The notes: a model not told the origin generated them from the sequence alone. DNA of 28,846 bases from Thermotogaceae bacterium (GCA_027038385.1 JALVXE010000176.1:1-28846), one strand, 5' to 3'. Shown: positions 7,211 through 15,836, numbered from the stretch's first letter. Translations and numbers: made by a program.

Positions 7211-8091
7211 CACCAGCCCCTTTCCTGCATTCTTATCTCTAGCTCGTTCACGTCCAGTCCAGGCATCGGTTCACCTATGTCCTCGCTGACTTTGAGGAGT
7301 ATCTTCGGATTGTCCCAGTAGGTGACGGCCATAACTATGGCTCTGGCCATCTTCCTTGGATCCTTGCTCTTGAATATCCCAGACCCGACGAACACACCAT
7401 CTGCTCCGAGCATCATCATGAGTGCGGCATCTGCCGGCGTTGCGACTCCTCCTGCCGCGAAGTTCACGACAGGGAGTCTTCCGAGCCTCTTGACTTCCCT
7501 CAAAAGCTCAACGGGTGCCCCAAGCTCTTTGGCTTCCTTCACGAGCTCTTCTTCCGGCATGTTGACCACTTTTCTTATCTCGTCCTGAACCCTTCTCATG
7601 TGTTTTACCGCTTCGACTATGTTGCCGGTTCCGGCTTCTCCTTTCGTTCTTATCATAGCCGCTCCTTCAGCTATCCTCCTCAGGGCTTCTCCCAGATCCC
7701 TCGCTCCGCACACGAAAGGTACCTTGTACTCGTGTTTGTTTATGTGGAACTTGTCGTCAGCTGGTGTTAAAACCTCCGACTCATCTATAAAGTCCACACC
7801 GAGCTCTTCCAATATCCTCGCCTCGGCCATGTGCCCGATCCTGACTTTTGCCATCACCGGTATTGAAACTGCCTCCATGATCTCCTTTATCTTCTTTATG
7901 GAAGCCATCCTCGCCACTCCACCGGCTTTTCTTATGTCGGCTGGAACCCTCTCAAGAGCCATAACCGCAACAGCGCCAGCCTCTTCTGCTATCTTTGCTT
8001 GCTCCGCATTGGTGACGTCCATTATGACCCCGCCTTTGAACATCTCCGCGAATCCCTTCTTGACCATCCAGGTTCCTTTGTAAACTTCCAT
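7210..8091 (-). CDS. pdxS: Pyridoxal 5'-phosphate synthase subunit PdxS
   Basis: PdxS is the TIM-barrel lyase that builds PLP from ribose 5-phosphate, glyceraldehyde 3-phosphate and ammonia, in the DXP-independent route. The 293-residue product shows the family N-terminus KKGFAEMFKGGVIMDV with Asp25, the Schiff-base lysine Lys82 in VMAKVRIGH, and NFAAGGVATPADAALMM for the phosphate site. The frame stays open to 8115, but the ATG at 8091 sits 7 bases after GGGAGG and matches the usual start, whereas the longer form would translate its own ribosome binding site. An extended -10 promoter lies upstream. It is the first gene of a four-gene unit. Confidence 0.96.
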   Translation of the reverse strand: MEVYKGTWMVKKGFAEMFKGGVIMDVTNAEQAKIAEEAGAVAVMALERVPADIRKAGGVARMASIKKIKEIMEAVSIPVMAKVRIGHMAEARILEELGVDFIDESEVLTPADDKFHINKHEYKVPFVCGARDLGEALRRIAEGAAMIRTKGEAGTGNIVEAVKHMRRVQDEIRKVVNMPEEELVKEAKELGAPVELLREVKRLGRLPVVNFAAGGVATPADAALMMMLGADGVFVGSGIFKSKDPRKMARAIVMAVTYWDNPKILLKVSEDIGEPMPGLDVNELEIRMQERGW

Positions 8092-8153
8092 TTCAATCCC
8101 TCCCTTTAAGTCCATATCCGTGCGAGTTAAATTTTACTCCAATCGCTCGGAAA

Positions 8154-8162
8154 ATTATAGCA
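8154..8162 (-). promoter_or_regulatory. Extended -10 promoter for the pdxST operon
   Basis: The minus strand reads TGCTATAAT, a perfect TGn-TATAAT element. Transcription would start near 8147, giving a leader of about 55 bases before pdxS. No fitting -35 box is seen. I see no strong hairpin or known riboswitch fold in the leader. Confidence 0.6.
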
Positions 8163-8212
8163 CCAACCGCAGTTGATTTGTGGTGTACAATACTCGAGGG
8201 AGGTGCTTGTGC

Positions 8213-9172
8213 TTGAAAAAGTTTCTGATTTTTTTGATGGGTTTTGGACTTATGTATGCCGGAGTTGTGCACATATCCTCTAATTTCGTTGAACCTGAAG
8301 ACAACGTGATAACCTATTCAGGGAGCGTTTCTGCGTTCGTTGACAAGGATAACTTGCACCTCTTCGCGTCCACACTCACCGTGAGCAAGTACGCCGGGGA
8401 CTGGAGAAAGATAAAGGCTATTGGAAAGGTCTCCGTTGAAACCACTTCGATGATCGCCACATCAGAAGAACTCGATTACGATCTTCACGATAAAAAAGGC
8501 ACCCTATCTGGAAGTGCGATAGTCTTTTTGACCAGTGACAATGCGACCGTTCTAACGGATTCCCTCGATTTCGATTTGAACAGGAACTTCTACTCTTCAT
8601 ACGTCAGGAACACCATGTTCAGAAAAGATGTCGTGGCCACGTCGAACGCCTTCACCTATGGTGGATCCACGATGGTTCTCAAGGGAAACGTTGTTGCCAG
8701 GAGTGGAAAGACGAATCTTTATGGTGATAAGGCGGTTCTCGATCTAGACAAGAATTTGATGGATGTGAGAGGAGATGTGAAGGTTCTACTCGAAGATGCG
8801 ACGATAACTGGAAAAGATCTAGTCTATGATATGGAGAAGGAAGGAACGTTTACGAGCAACGTGCGGGCTGAAATAGCAGGTAAGAAATCTAATGTAGAAG
8901 TTATCTCGAATTACCTGAGGTTCGATACGAAAAAGAAGGTCTACATCGGATGGAGCAGTGATGGAAAGGTGAGGATGTGGAAAGGAAAGACCTATGCCGA
9001 ATCGAAGAGGTTCAGATATTCGAAGGATGAGGGTGTTGTTGAGCTGATAGGAGATGTATTTGTTTACGACAAGGAGAAGGATGTGAAGATGTGGGCCGAG
9101 AGGGCACTCATATACCTGAATGAGGATAAGATGAAGGCGTTCAAAGTCAAGACGGAGATAACCACGAAGTGA
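8213..9172 (+). CDS. Secreted LptA/OstA-like beta-jellyroll protein
   Basis: The product (319 residues from the preferred start) begins with a signal peptide, MKKFLIFLMGFGLMYAGVV, and continues as repeated short beta strands with the phrasing of OstA/LptA repeats: LDYDLHDKKGTLSG, LDFDLNRNFYSS, KAVLDLDKNLMDVRGDVKVL, LVYDMEKEGTF. In Proteobacteria such domains form the periplasmic bridge that carries lipopolysaccharide. Thermotogota have an outer toga but are not known to make classical lipopolysaccharide, so the cargo here is open. The TTG at 8213 lies 7 bases after GGGAGGTG and gives a clean signal peptide; an in-frame GTG at 8180 has no such site. The racemase gene follows at once. The repeat assignment is by pattern, not by alignment. 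Confidence 0.7.
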   Translation: MKKFLIFLMGFGLMYAGVVHISSNFVEPEDNVITYSGSVSAFVDKDNLHLFASTLTVSKYAGDWRKIKAIGKVSVETTSMIATSEELDYDLHDKKGTLSGSAIVFLTSDNATVLTDSLDFDLNRNFYSSYVRNTMFRKDVVATSNAFTYGGSTMVLKGNVVARSGKTNLYGDKAVLDLDKNLMDVRGDVKVLLEDATITGKDLVYDMEKEGTFTSNVRAEIAGKKSNVEVISNYLRFDTKKKVYIGWSSDGKVRMWKGKTYAESKRFRYSKDEGVVELIGDVFVYDKEKDVKMWAERALIYLNEDKMKAFKVKTEITTK

Positions 9173-9182
9173 GGTGATCGAA

Positions 9183-9854
9183 TTGAAGAAGATAGGGTTG
9201 ATAGGTGGAACGAGTCCTGAATCCACACTCCTTTACTACGAGAATTTGATAGACCTATCCAGAGAGAAGCTACCTAAGAACGTTTATCCGGAAATCTTGA
9301 TATACAGTGTGAACTTCGATTTCGTGGTCAAGAACATGAGGGAAGATCCAAGAATAGTCGCCGAGAAGTTCAACGAGATTTTGAAGGTATTCAAAGATTC
9401 TGGTGTCGGAGTTGCCGCTCTGACTGCGAATACGATGCACCTGATTTACGATATGCTCGACACGTCAATAGATATGGTTCACATAGTCGATTCCGTGGCG
9501 GATTATTCTGCGAAGAAGGGTTACAAAAAGCTGGTACTTTTCGGCACGAAGAGGACCATGGAGAGTGATCTTTACCCATCAAAGATGAGGAGAAATGGAA
9601 TAGACATCGTAATTCCTTCAGAAGAGGATAGGGAGCTGATAAACGACATCATATTCTCCATAACCGCTGATGGCGTGAGCGAATCGCTTAAAGAAAAAGC
9701 CAGAGATGTGGCGAGAAAGTACTCAACCCTCGCAGATGCCATAATACTTGGGTGTACAGAACTTCCACTCGTTTTGAAGGATTCTGGATTTGAAGTTATA
9801 GACACGGTGGAAGTTCACGCACGTGATATATTCTTTAGGGCGGTGGAAAGTTGA
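9183..9854 (+). CDS. Aspartate/glutamate racemase-family enzyme with a Thr/Cys active site
   Basis: The 223-residue protein starts KKIGLIGGTSPEST, typical of Asp/Glu/hydantoin racemases, and ends with ILGCTELPLVL, giving the second catalytic cysteine, Cys191. The first catalytic cysteine is replaced: the motif reads LTANTMH with Thr81 where most two-cysteine racemases have Cys. As I recall, the E. coli YgeA-type enzyme (EcL-DER) also has Thr/Cys and works in one direction, on L-aspartate and L-glutamate. A D-amino acid for peptidoglycan or metabolism is a possible use. The TTG at 9183 lies 6 bases after GAGGTG, which overlaps the preceding stop; an in-frame GTG at 9174 would sit inside that site. 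Confidence 0.88.
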   Translation: MKKIGLIGGTSPESTLLYYENLIDLSREKLPKNVYPEILIYSVNFDFVVKNMREDPRIVAEKFNEILKVFKDSGVGVAALTANTMHLIYDMLDTSIDMVHIVDSVADYSAKKGYKKLVLFGTKRTMESDLYPSKMRRNGIDIVIPSEEDRELINDIIFSITADGVSESLKEKARDVARKYSTLADAIILGCTELPLVLKDSGFEVIDTVEVHARDIFFRAVES

Positions 9855-12511
9855 AGATAATCGCACCGCACCGCAACCCGGATTTTGATGCCTTCGCATC
9901 TGCGGTCGCTTACAAGATTTTGAATCCGGATCACGAGATAGTCCTCAGCGGCCGACCTACTCAGAACCTTCATGAGTATCTCAGAATATACGGGGACAGA
10001 TTTCGATACATGATGGACAAGGATATCAATCCTGAAGAAGTGGAAAGGATTGTGATCGTCGACACCGCATCTCCGAAGAGACTTGGTGAGAAGATAAGAA
10101 AACTCCTTGCGAGTGCTGAAGTGGTAGTTTACGATCATCATCCGGATCTCAAGGAGGGCGGTATAGATGGAGATGAGATGCACCTCGAGATGGTTGGTGC
10201 GGCGACTACCATTCTTGTTGAGGAAATTATGAAGAAGGGAGTGGATGTGGATCCGATAACCGCGACCCTTCTCGCGATAGCCATATACGAGGATACCGGA
10301 AATCTCCTGTACACTTCGACGACTCCGAGAGATCTTGAAGCTGTTAAGTTTCTCTTGGAAAAGAAGGCGAATTTGGTAGAAGTTTCAGAATATGTGAAAC
10401 TGGATCTGAGTTACGATCAGAAACAGATTCTCGAAGAGCTCTTCAAAAGCGTTCAGGAATACACCGTTGGAGGTGTGGATGTAGCGGTTGCCACGGCAGA
10501 ATACGAGAAATTCGTCGGTGGGCTGAACGTTGTCACGAGCAAGCTCTGGAGCGGTGGAGGATATGAAACACTGATATGCGTCGTGAAGACGGGAAAGAAG
10601 ACCTTCGCAATAGGGAGAACTTCTTCTCCGGATGTCGATATAGGTGGATTGATGTCGGAGCTTGGTGGAGGCGGGCACAGAAAGGCTGGATCCGCTGCCT
10701 TCACTGATAAAAGTGTTGACGAGGTAGTTGCAATAGTCTTGAACAAACTGAAGGATCACATCTCACCAGCTGTCAGGGCTAAGGATGCTATGTCATCACC
10801 AGTGAAGGTGATATACGCCAACGAGACAATAGAAGAGGCGAACAGGATAATGGAAAGGACTGGGCACAGCGGTCTTCCAGTGATTGAGAACAACAAGTTG
10901 ATCGGTATGGTAACGAAAAAATCGGTGGATAAGGCGATCAACCACGGCCTTGGTGACAGACCGATCAAGTCCATAATGAGCACGAAGTTGGTAACAGCCT
11001 CACCTGACACTCCGCTCAGTAAGATAAGACAGCTCATGATAGAGAATGATATAGGAAGGGTACCGATAATAGACAACGGCGTTCTCGTGGGAATAGTAAC
11101 GAGAACGGATATACTGAGGACGATCTTCGGGGAAGTTGGTGGAAACAAGAAAGTCGAGGGGGTTTACAGGAAGGACACGAACGTTTTTGCCGATATAAGG
11201 CATCTGATGAGGGAGAGGGTTAAACCGAGGATCTTGAACCTCTTGAGACTTCTCGGTGCGTTGGCAGACGACAAGGAAACGAGGATATACGTCGTTGGGG
11301 GATTCGTGAGAGATCTTCTTTTGAACATACCGAACGAGGATGTCGACATAGTCGTCGAGGGCAACGGCCCGGATTTCGCAAAGTACGCGGCAAGATTTCT
11401 GAACGTCAATGTGGTTGTTCACGATCAGTTCATGACCGCCTCTTTGTTCTTTAGGGATGGGTTCAGGATAGACGTTGCCACCGCGCGAACTGAATATTAC
11501 GAATCTCCGGCGAAGCTCCCGAAGGTCGATGTGAGTTCTATAAAAAACGATCTGTACAGAAGGGACTTCACTATAAATTCGATGGCGATAAAACTCAATC
11601 CGGTTGAGTTTGGAATACTCTATGATTTTTTCGGAGGCAGGAAAGACTTGGAGGAAGGCATAATAAGAGCTCTACATACACTTTCTTTCATAGACGATCC
11701 GACACGTATCCTCAGGGCGGTCAGATTTGAGCAGAGGTTCGATTTCAAGATAGAAGAGACCACGGAGAACTTGATAAAGGAAGCGGTTGATGGTGGATAT
11801 CTGGAGCACGTCACCGGTATGAGGCTTAGGCAAGAGCTCGAGAAGATACTCAAGGAGAGAGAACCCCTGAAATCTGTTAGAAGATTGGCACATCTTGGAG
11901 TGATAAAGCACCTCTTTCCGAGGACGTACTATAGCCACGTCATGGATAAAAAGCTCGAAGGACTTTTCGATTTTCTTCCATTCGCAGAGAAGAAGTTCTC
12001 AAGATTGAACAAGTTCTACGCGCTCATGTACGTACTTTTGGAGTACTATGATGAAGGGAGCCTGGAATTTGTCAAGTACAGATATTCGATACCTGATAAA
12101 GTGACGAGCGAACTCAAGGCTTTGGAAAAGAGAGTCAGGGATATAGCGGATAGGATAAACGAAGGGAAGAAGTTCTCGTGGATCTATGAAAACCTCAAGG
12201 ATGTTTCGCCGGAGGGTATATGCTACGTCGCTTCTCATCTAACGGATGAGGGAAGAGAAAGGCTCAAGAGCTATCTAAACAGACTGGATTTTGCAAAACC
12301 ACGTATCGTCAACGGAAAGTATCTTGTAAAGCTCGGAGTGGATCCAGGTCCGGAGATGGGAAGAATAATAGGAGAGGTCATAAAGGGAAAGCTGGATGGG
12401 ATCGTGGAGGATGAGGAGACTTTTGTGAAAGAGATTTTGGAAAGGAGGAAAAACTATGGAAAGTCTGGAGATGAAGAAGGAAGTAGGATGGAAGATTCTC
12501 AATCAGGATGA
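9851..12511 (+). CDS. cca: DHH-CBS-CBS tRNA nucleotidyltransferase (CCA- or A-adding enzyme)
   Basis: This 886-residue fusion has, in order: a DHH phosphoesterase domain (NPDFDAF at 9-15, DHH at 95-97, GGGGHRKAG near 272), two CBS motifs (about 308-360 and 372-428), and a class II nucleotidyltransferase head (VVGGFVRD at 484-491 and the catalytic Asp pair in EDVDIVV near 498 and 500), followed by YRRDFTINSMA and DDPTRILRAVRFEQRF of the RNA-binding region. The head adds the 3'-CCA end, or part of it, to tRNA. The DHH part resembles nanoRNase/pAp phosphatases; its job in the fusion is not clear, and CBS pairs often bind adenine nucleotides. The same architecture is known in Thermotoga. TTG start at 9851, overlapping the racemase stop as TTGA; GGTGG lies upstream. 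Confidence 0.9.
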   Translation: MKIIAPHRNPDFDAFASAVAYKILNPDHEIVLSGRPTQNLHEYLRIYGDRFRYMMDKDINPEEVERIVIVDTASPKRLGEKIRKLLASAEVVVYDHHPDLKEGGIDGDEMHLEMVGAATTILVEEIMKKGVDVDPITATLLAIAIYEDTGNLLYTSTTPRDLEAVKFLLEKKANLVEVSEYVKLDLSYDQKQILEELFKSVQEYTVGGVDVAVATAEYEKFVGGLNVVTSKLWSGGGYETLICVVKTGKKTFAIGRTSSPDVDIGGLMSELGGGGHRKAGSAAFTDKSVDEVVAIVLNKLKDHISPAVRAKDAMSSPVKVIYANETIEEANRIMERTGHSGLPVIENNKLIGMVTKKSVDKAINHGLGDRPIKSIMSTKLVTASPDTPLSKIRQLMIENDIGRVPIIDNGVLVGIVTRTDILRTIFGEVGGNKKVEGVYRKDTNVFADIRHLMRERVKPRILNLLRLLGALADDKETRIYVVGGFVRDLLLNIPNEDVDIVVEGNGPDFAKYAARFLNVNVVVHDQFMTASLFFRDGFRIDVATARTEYYESPAKLPKVDVSSIKNDLYRRDFTINSMAIKLNPVEFGILYDFFGGRKDLEEGIIRALHTLSFIDDPTRILRAVRFEQRFDFKIEETTENLIKEAVDGGYLEHVTGMRLRQELEKILKEREPLKSVRRLAHLGVIKHLFPRTYYSHVMDKKLEGLFDFLPFAEKKFSRLNKFYALMYVLLEYYDEGSLEFVKYRYSIPDKVTSELKALEKRVRDIADRINEGKKFSWIYENLKDVSPEGICYVASHLTDEGRERLKSYLNRLDFAKPRIVNGKYLVKLGVDPGPEMGRIIGEVIKGKLDGIVEDEETFVKEILERRKNYGKSGDEEGSRMEDSQSG

Positions 12512-13817
12512 TATAGAGAAGTTCTCAAGAGGATACGTGGATTTCATAGGAAGGTGCAAGACGGAGAGACAGACGGTGAGTTTTGCCGAGGATGTCTTGA
12601 GAAGGAACGGTTTCGTAAATATCGATGAGTACGACGGATCGCTCCCAGCGAAGCTGTACATGACCTTTAGGTCCAAGGCAATAGTCGCGGTTAAGCTCTC
12701 GGAGAAGCTCAACGAGGGAATAAATTTGGTTGCCGCACACATAGACTCGCCAAGGATCGATCTGAAGCCGCATCCGATATTCGAAGATGAGGGTATAGCC
12801 CTCGCGAAGACTCATTACTATGGTGGCATAAAGAAGTACCAGTGGTTCAACATTCCTCTGTCGATCGTAGGAGTAATCGTTAAAGAGGATGGAAGCGTCA
12901 TAAACGTGAACATAGGCGAGAAGGAAGATGATCCGGTATTCGTCATCTCGGATCTCCTTCCGCACCTCGACAGAAAAGACGAGAAAGTATCGGAAAAGTT
13001 TCAGGCTGAGAAGATGAACGTAATCCTTGGTTCGATACCGCTTGATGATGAGGAGAAAAACGCCGTGAAGTTGAACGTTCTGAAGATACTGCACGACATC
13101 TACGGGATAAAAGAAGAGGATCTGGTTAGCGCTGACCTAACCCTCGTTCCGGCATTTCCACCGAGGGAAGTTGGCGTGGACAGGAGCTTCATAGCGGCGT
13201 ATGGACATGATGACAGGATATGTGGGTACACATCTCTGATGGCTCTCTTGGATTCAAAAGAAGGAAAGAACATGGGAGTGATACTGTTCGATAGGGAGGA
13301 AATCGGAAGCGAGGGGAACACTGGAGCAAAGAGTAGGTTCTACCTGATGTTCTTCAGGAGGATACTCAAAAAGCAGGGATTTGAAGATGTGGAGTACTAC
13401 CTCGACGAAGCTCTGGAGAAAACCTATGTGATATCCGCAGATGTGAACGCCGCCGTCAATCCATCTTACAAAGACGTGCATGACTTGAACAACGCCGCAA
13501 AGGCCGGGTACGGAATAGTCCTGACGAAGTACACTGGAGCTAGGGGAAAAGCCAGTGCAAGTGAGGCAAGAGCAGAACTCGTCGCCAAAGTCAGGTCGAT
13601 CTTGAACAAGAGAGGAGTTCTGTGGCAGGTTGGAACTCTGGGGAAAGTGGACGTTGGAGGCGGGGGAACCGTCGCGAAGTTCCTAGCGGAAAAGGGTGCG
13701 GAAGTCCTAGACATGGGACCGGGAATCATAGGCATGCACTCACCTTATGAGCTAGTTTCCAAGGTGGATCTCTACGAATCGTACAGAGCTTACAAGGCAC
13801 TTTTGGAAGATCTTTGA
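12456..13817 (+). CDS. M18-family aspartyl-type aminopeptidase
   Basis: This dinuclear zinc aminopeptidase of 453 residues should remove N-terminal, often acidic, residues from peptides in the cytoplasm as a large oligomer. Zinc and catalytic motifs are visible: His95 and Asp97 in VAAHIDSPRIDLKP, HDDRICGYTS with Asp253, DREEIGSEGNTGAKS with Glu281/Glu282, VNPSYKDVHDLNNAAKAGYG, and the C-terminal GMHSPYELVSKVD. The ATG at 12456 has an excellent AAAGGAGG 7 bases upstream, so the first 56 bases overlap the end of the cca gene in another frame; an ATG at 12471 is possible but less well placed. A strong terminator begins at the stop codon. The family is clear, the preferred substrate is not. Confidence 0.93.
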   Translation: MESLEMKKEVGWKILNQDDIEKFSRGYVDFIGRCKTERQTVSFAEDVLRRNGFVNIDEYDGSLPAKLYMTFRSKAIVAVKLSEKLNEGINLVAAHIDSPRIDLKPHPIFEDEGIALAKTHYYGGIKKYQWFNIPLSIVGVIVKEDGSVINVNIGEKEDDPVFVISDLLPHLDRKDEKVSEKFQAEKMNVILGSIPLDDEEKNAVKLNVLKILHDIYGIKEEDLVSADLTLVPAFPPREVGVDRSFIAAYGHDDRICGYTSLMALLDSKEGKNMGVILFDREEIGSEGNTGAKSRFYLMFFRRILKKQGFEDVEYYLDEALEKTYVISADVNAAVNPSYKDVHDLNNAAKAGYGIVLTKYTGARGKASASEARAELVAKVRSILNKRGVLWQVGTLGKVDVGGGGTVAKFLAEKGAEVLDMGPGIIGMHSPYELVSKVDLYESYRAYKALLEDL

Positions 13818-13840
13818 GCCCCGAACTCGGGGCTCTTTTT
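13816..13840 (+). terminator. Strong intrinsic terminator after the aminopeptidase gene
   Basis: A perfect inverted repeat, GAGCCCCGA / TCGGGGCTC (13816-13835), is followed directly by TTTTT. It starts within the stop codon and closes the four-gene plus-strand group from 8213. Confidence 0.92.
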
Positions 13841-13847
13841 AAAGACT

Positions 13848-13877
13848 CTCCTGTTTTTGACGATGAATAAACAGGAG
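13848..13877 (+). promoter_or_regulatory. Hairpin hiding the ribosome binding site of the diguanylate cyclase gene
   Basis: CTCCTGTTT (13848-13856) and AAACAGGAG (13869-13877) form a perfect 9-bp stem with a 12-base loop. The right arm contains the AGGAG of the Shine-Dalgarno sequence for the gene starting at 13888. If the transcript includes both arms, translation would be hindered until the stem opens. No convincing promoter is seen in the short gap after the terminator, so read-through may supply the RNA. Confidence 0.5.
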
Positions 13878-13887
13878 GGGAAAAGAC

Positions 13888-14640
13888 ATGGAAAAGACGA
13901 TGGATGTACTCAGGGATATGAACGTTGGAAGAGTTAAAGAGATACTGGCCATAATGCTTGGAATAGATATAATCAGAGAAAAGAGCTCTGAGCAGCTCCT
14001 TAATAAGATCTCAAAGATAGCCGTTGAGGTTTTGCATGGGATAAGTTTCGTCGAGATAATCAAGGATGGGAAAGTTCTATTCAAGAGTGGAGAAAGAAGT
14101 GGCATTCCTTTCGATCTCGATATAGGTTCTGGGTACATGATGAGGGTTTACATAGAGGATTTGGATGATGAATCCTTGGAGCTTCTTGAGTATCTACAAG
14201 TTCTTTCGTCCGCTCATATATCTCTTCTTCATGAGATAGATACTGATCCCTTAACAGGTGCTCTCACAAGGAGGGCCGGAGAGAGAAAACTCCTCGATCT
14301 CTTTAGAGGTGGAGAAAGCTTCCAGATCGTTTTCGTGGATCTGGACAACCTCAAGGAAGTGAACGACAAGTTCGGACACGAAGCTGGAGATATGTACCTT
14401 TCGGATTTTGCAAAGGTCGTATCGGGCGCGGATCTTGTTATCAGATGGGGTGGTGATGAGTTCATCCTCGTTTTGAAGGAAGGTGCGGAGGAGTTTATGG
14501 AAAGAGCCCTGAGAAATTTCTGGGGTGGGTTCTCATACGGAATCGTCAAAGTCCCGGACGAGGCAGATGATATCAGAAAGGCCCTGAGAATCGCAGACGA
14601 GAGGATGTACTCTATGAAACGAGCTCGTAAAAGATCCTGA
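13888..14640 (+). CDS. Soluble diguanylate cyclase with an intact GGDEF domain
   Basis: The 250-residue protein has a C-terminal GGDEF domain that should make cyclic di-GMP from two GTP. It shows DPLTGALTRR (120-129), the metal-binding VDLDNLK (Asp151/Asp153), FGHEAGD, and RWGGDEF (GGDEF at 188-192). The product-inhibition I-site, RxxD five residues before GGDEF, reads SGAD (179-182), so feedback control through this site is probably missing. The first 115 residues have no membrane span and look like a small GAF-like sensor, a weak assignment. The ATG at 13888 follows AGGAGGGG, part of which lies in a hairpin arm. The gene end overlaps the convergent treT gene by 29 bases. Confidence 0.92.
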   Translation: MEKTMDVLRDMNVGRVKEILAIMLGIDIIREKSSEQLLNKISKIAVEVLHGISFVEIIKDGKVLFKSGERSGIPFDLDIGSGYMMRVYIEDLDDESLELLEYLQVLSSAHISLLHEIDTDPLTGALTRRAGERKLLDLFRGGESFQIVFVDLDNLKEVNDKFGHEAGDMYLSDFAKVVSGADLVIRWGGDEFILVLKEGAEEFMERALRNFWGGFSYGIVKVPDEADDIRKALRIADERMYSMKRARKRS

Positions 14641-15832
14641 GGTATCTCAAGAGGTGCGATGTCGTTAGAAATTCCCTTCTGACCTTTTCTCTTCCGTTTT
14701 CTCCAAATCGTCTTCTTTTCTCATCGTTTTTAAGAAGGTCTAAAATCGCTTCAGCCAGTTCATCCTTTTCCCATCTCAAAAAGCCGTTTTCCCCATCGTC
14801 GATCTGTATCTTGACACCTCCTGCAGGTCTGGCAACCACCGGGTTCTTCTTCCACAACATCTCTGATATGACGAGTCCAAACCCTTCTTTGGTAGCCGTG
14901 TGAAGGCCGAGTGACGAAAACCTTTGTAAAGCGTTGACTTCAAGGGATCCTACCCCGATAAGATTTGTCAAAAACCTTATATCTTCGTCCAAACCCGCAT
15001 ACCTGAGGACTTTCTCATAGAAAATCCATCCCTCTGGATCATCGCTCGCCATGGCAGACACTATCAGGAGTTGAACGTCAAACTCTCTCTTGACTATCTT
15101 GTAAACATCTATCGCCGAGAACAGATCCTTCCACGGATCGAATCTCGCGACGACGGTAAGTGCAGGCTTTTTCGGTATCGAGAATCTCTTCAGGACCGAT
15201 TCAAATTCTTCCTGATTCAGCTCCCTGTTCTTATCACTTGTTGGATCTATACTCGGAGGGAATCTCACAGATATTTCCTTGAAATCTTCTGGAAAGTATT
15301 CATCCAAATGAAAAAGCATTCTCTCATAAGGTGAAAGTATGTCCTTCATTTTGTTCCACACGGATTCGTTTGGCGATGACAGATCTATATGGCATCTCCA
15401 CACGAGTTTTCCCGTACCCTTTGTAAATCCCACTATCGCGGCTGGCTGTGGATCATGTACAACCAGTACATCAGCATCTAGGTTCAACTTCTTGGCGTTT
15501 TCCTCGTTGACCTTCATGTACAGGTCCCATTCCTCATCTGATATTTCAATCTCCGCTCCCTGCAGCGTGTTGTGGAGCTTTTTCGTGACGTTGAAAAACT
15601 CGTTTGGAGCTTCCATGACCTCCCATCTCGCATCTATCCCGACGGATCTCATAAGTGGGACGAGTGTGTAGAGAAGTTCGGCTACTCCCCCGCCGAAGCT
15701 GGTGGCGTTCACGTGAACGACTTTCAATCCCTTGAGATCCCTTGAGATTCTCTCTATTTTCTCCAGGACATCCGGATCTGAAAACTCTTCGTAATCTCTC
15801 AGTCGTTTTTTCGGGAAATCCGTGATTTCCAT
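14612..15832 (-). CDS. treT: Trehalose glycosyltransferring synthase TreT (GT4)
   Basis: The 406-residue GT-B fold enzyme should form trehalose from a nucleotide-diphosphate glucose and free glucose in one reversible step. It shows the TreT-like N-terminus VVHVNATSFGGGVAELL (38-54), HDPQPAAIVGF near residue 126, Arg230 and Lys235 in ARFDPWKD, and the retaining-glycosyltransferase motif EGFGLVISE (Glu316 to Glu324). It is the last gene after malE, malF and malG, with a 4-base gap to malG and AGGGGTGATCGC before the ATG. That neighbourhood matches the Thermococcus trehalose/maltose operon and supports TreT over a generic glycosyltransferase. Trehalose taken up could be split, or trehalose made as a compatible solute. 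Its end overlaps the cyclase gene. Confidence 0.88.
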   Translation of the reverse strand: MEITDFPKKRLRDYEEFSDPDVLEKIERISRDLKGLKVVHVNATSFGGGVAELLYTLVPLMRSVGIDARWEVMEAPNEFFNVTKKLHNTLQGAEIEISDEEWDLYMKVNEENAKKLNLDADVLVVHDPQPAAIVGFTKGTGKLVWRCHIDLSSPNESVWNKMKDILSPYERMLFHLDEYFPEDFKEISVRFPPSIDPTSDKNRELNQEEFESVLKRFSIPKKPALTVVARFDPWKDLFSAIDVYKIVKREFDVQLLIVSAMASDDPEGWIFYEKVLRYAGLDEDIRFLTNLIGVGSLEVNALQRFSSLGLHTATKEGFGLVISEMLWKKNPVVARPAGGVKIQIDDGENGFLRWEKDELAEAILDLLKNDEKRRRFGENGREKVRREFLTTSHLLRYLRIFYELVS

Positions 15833-15836
15833 GCGA

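Noticed and set aside
8092..8153. Possible riboswitch leader before pdxS.
   Set aside because: The leader is only about 55 bases and shows no strong stem or known motif.
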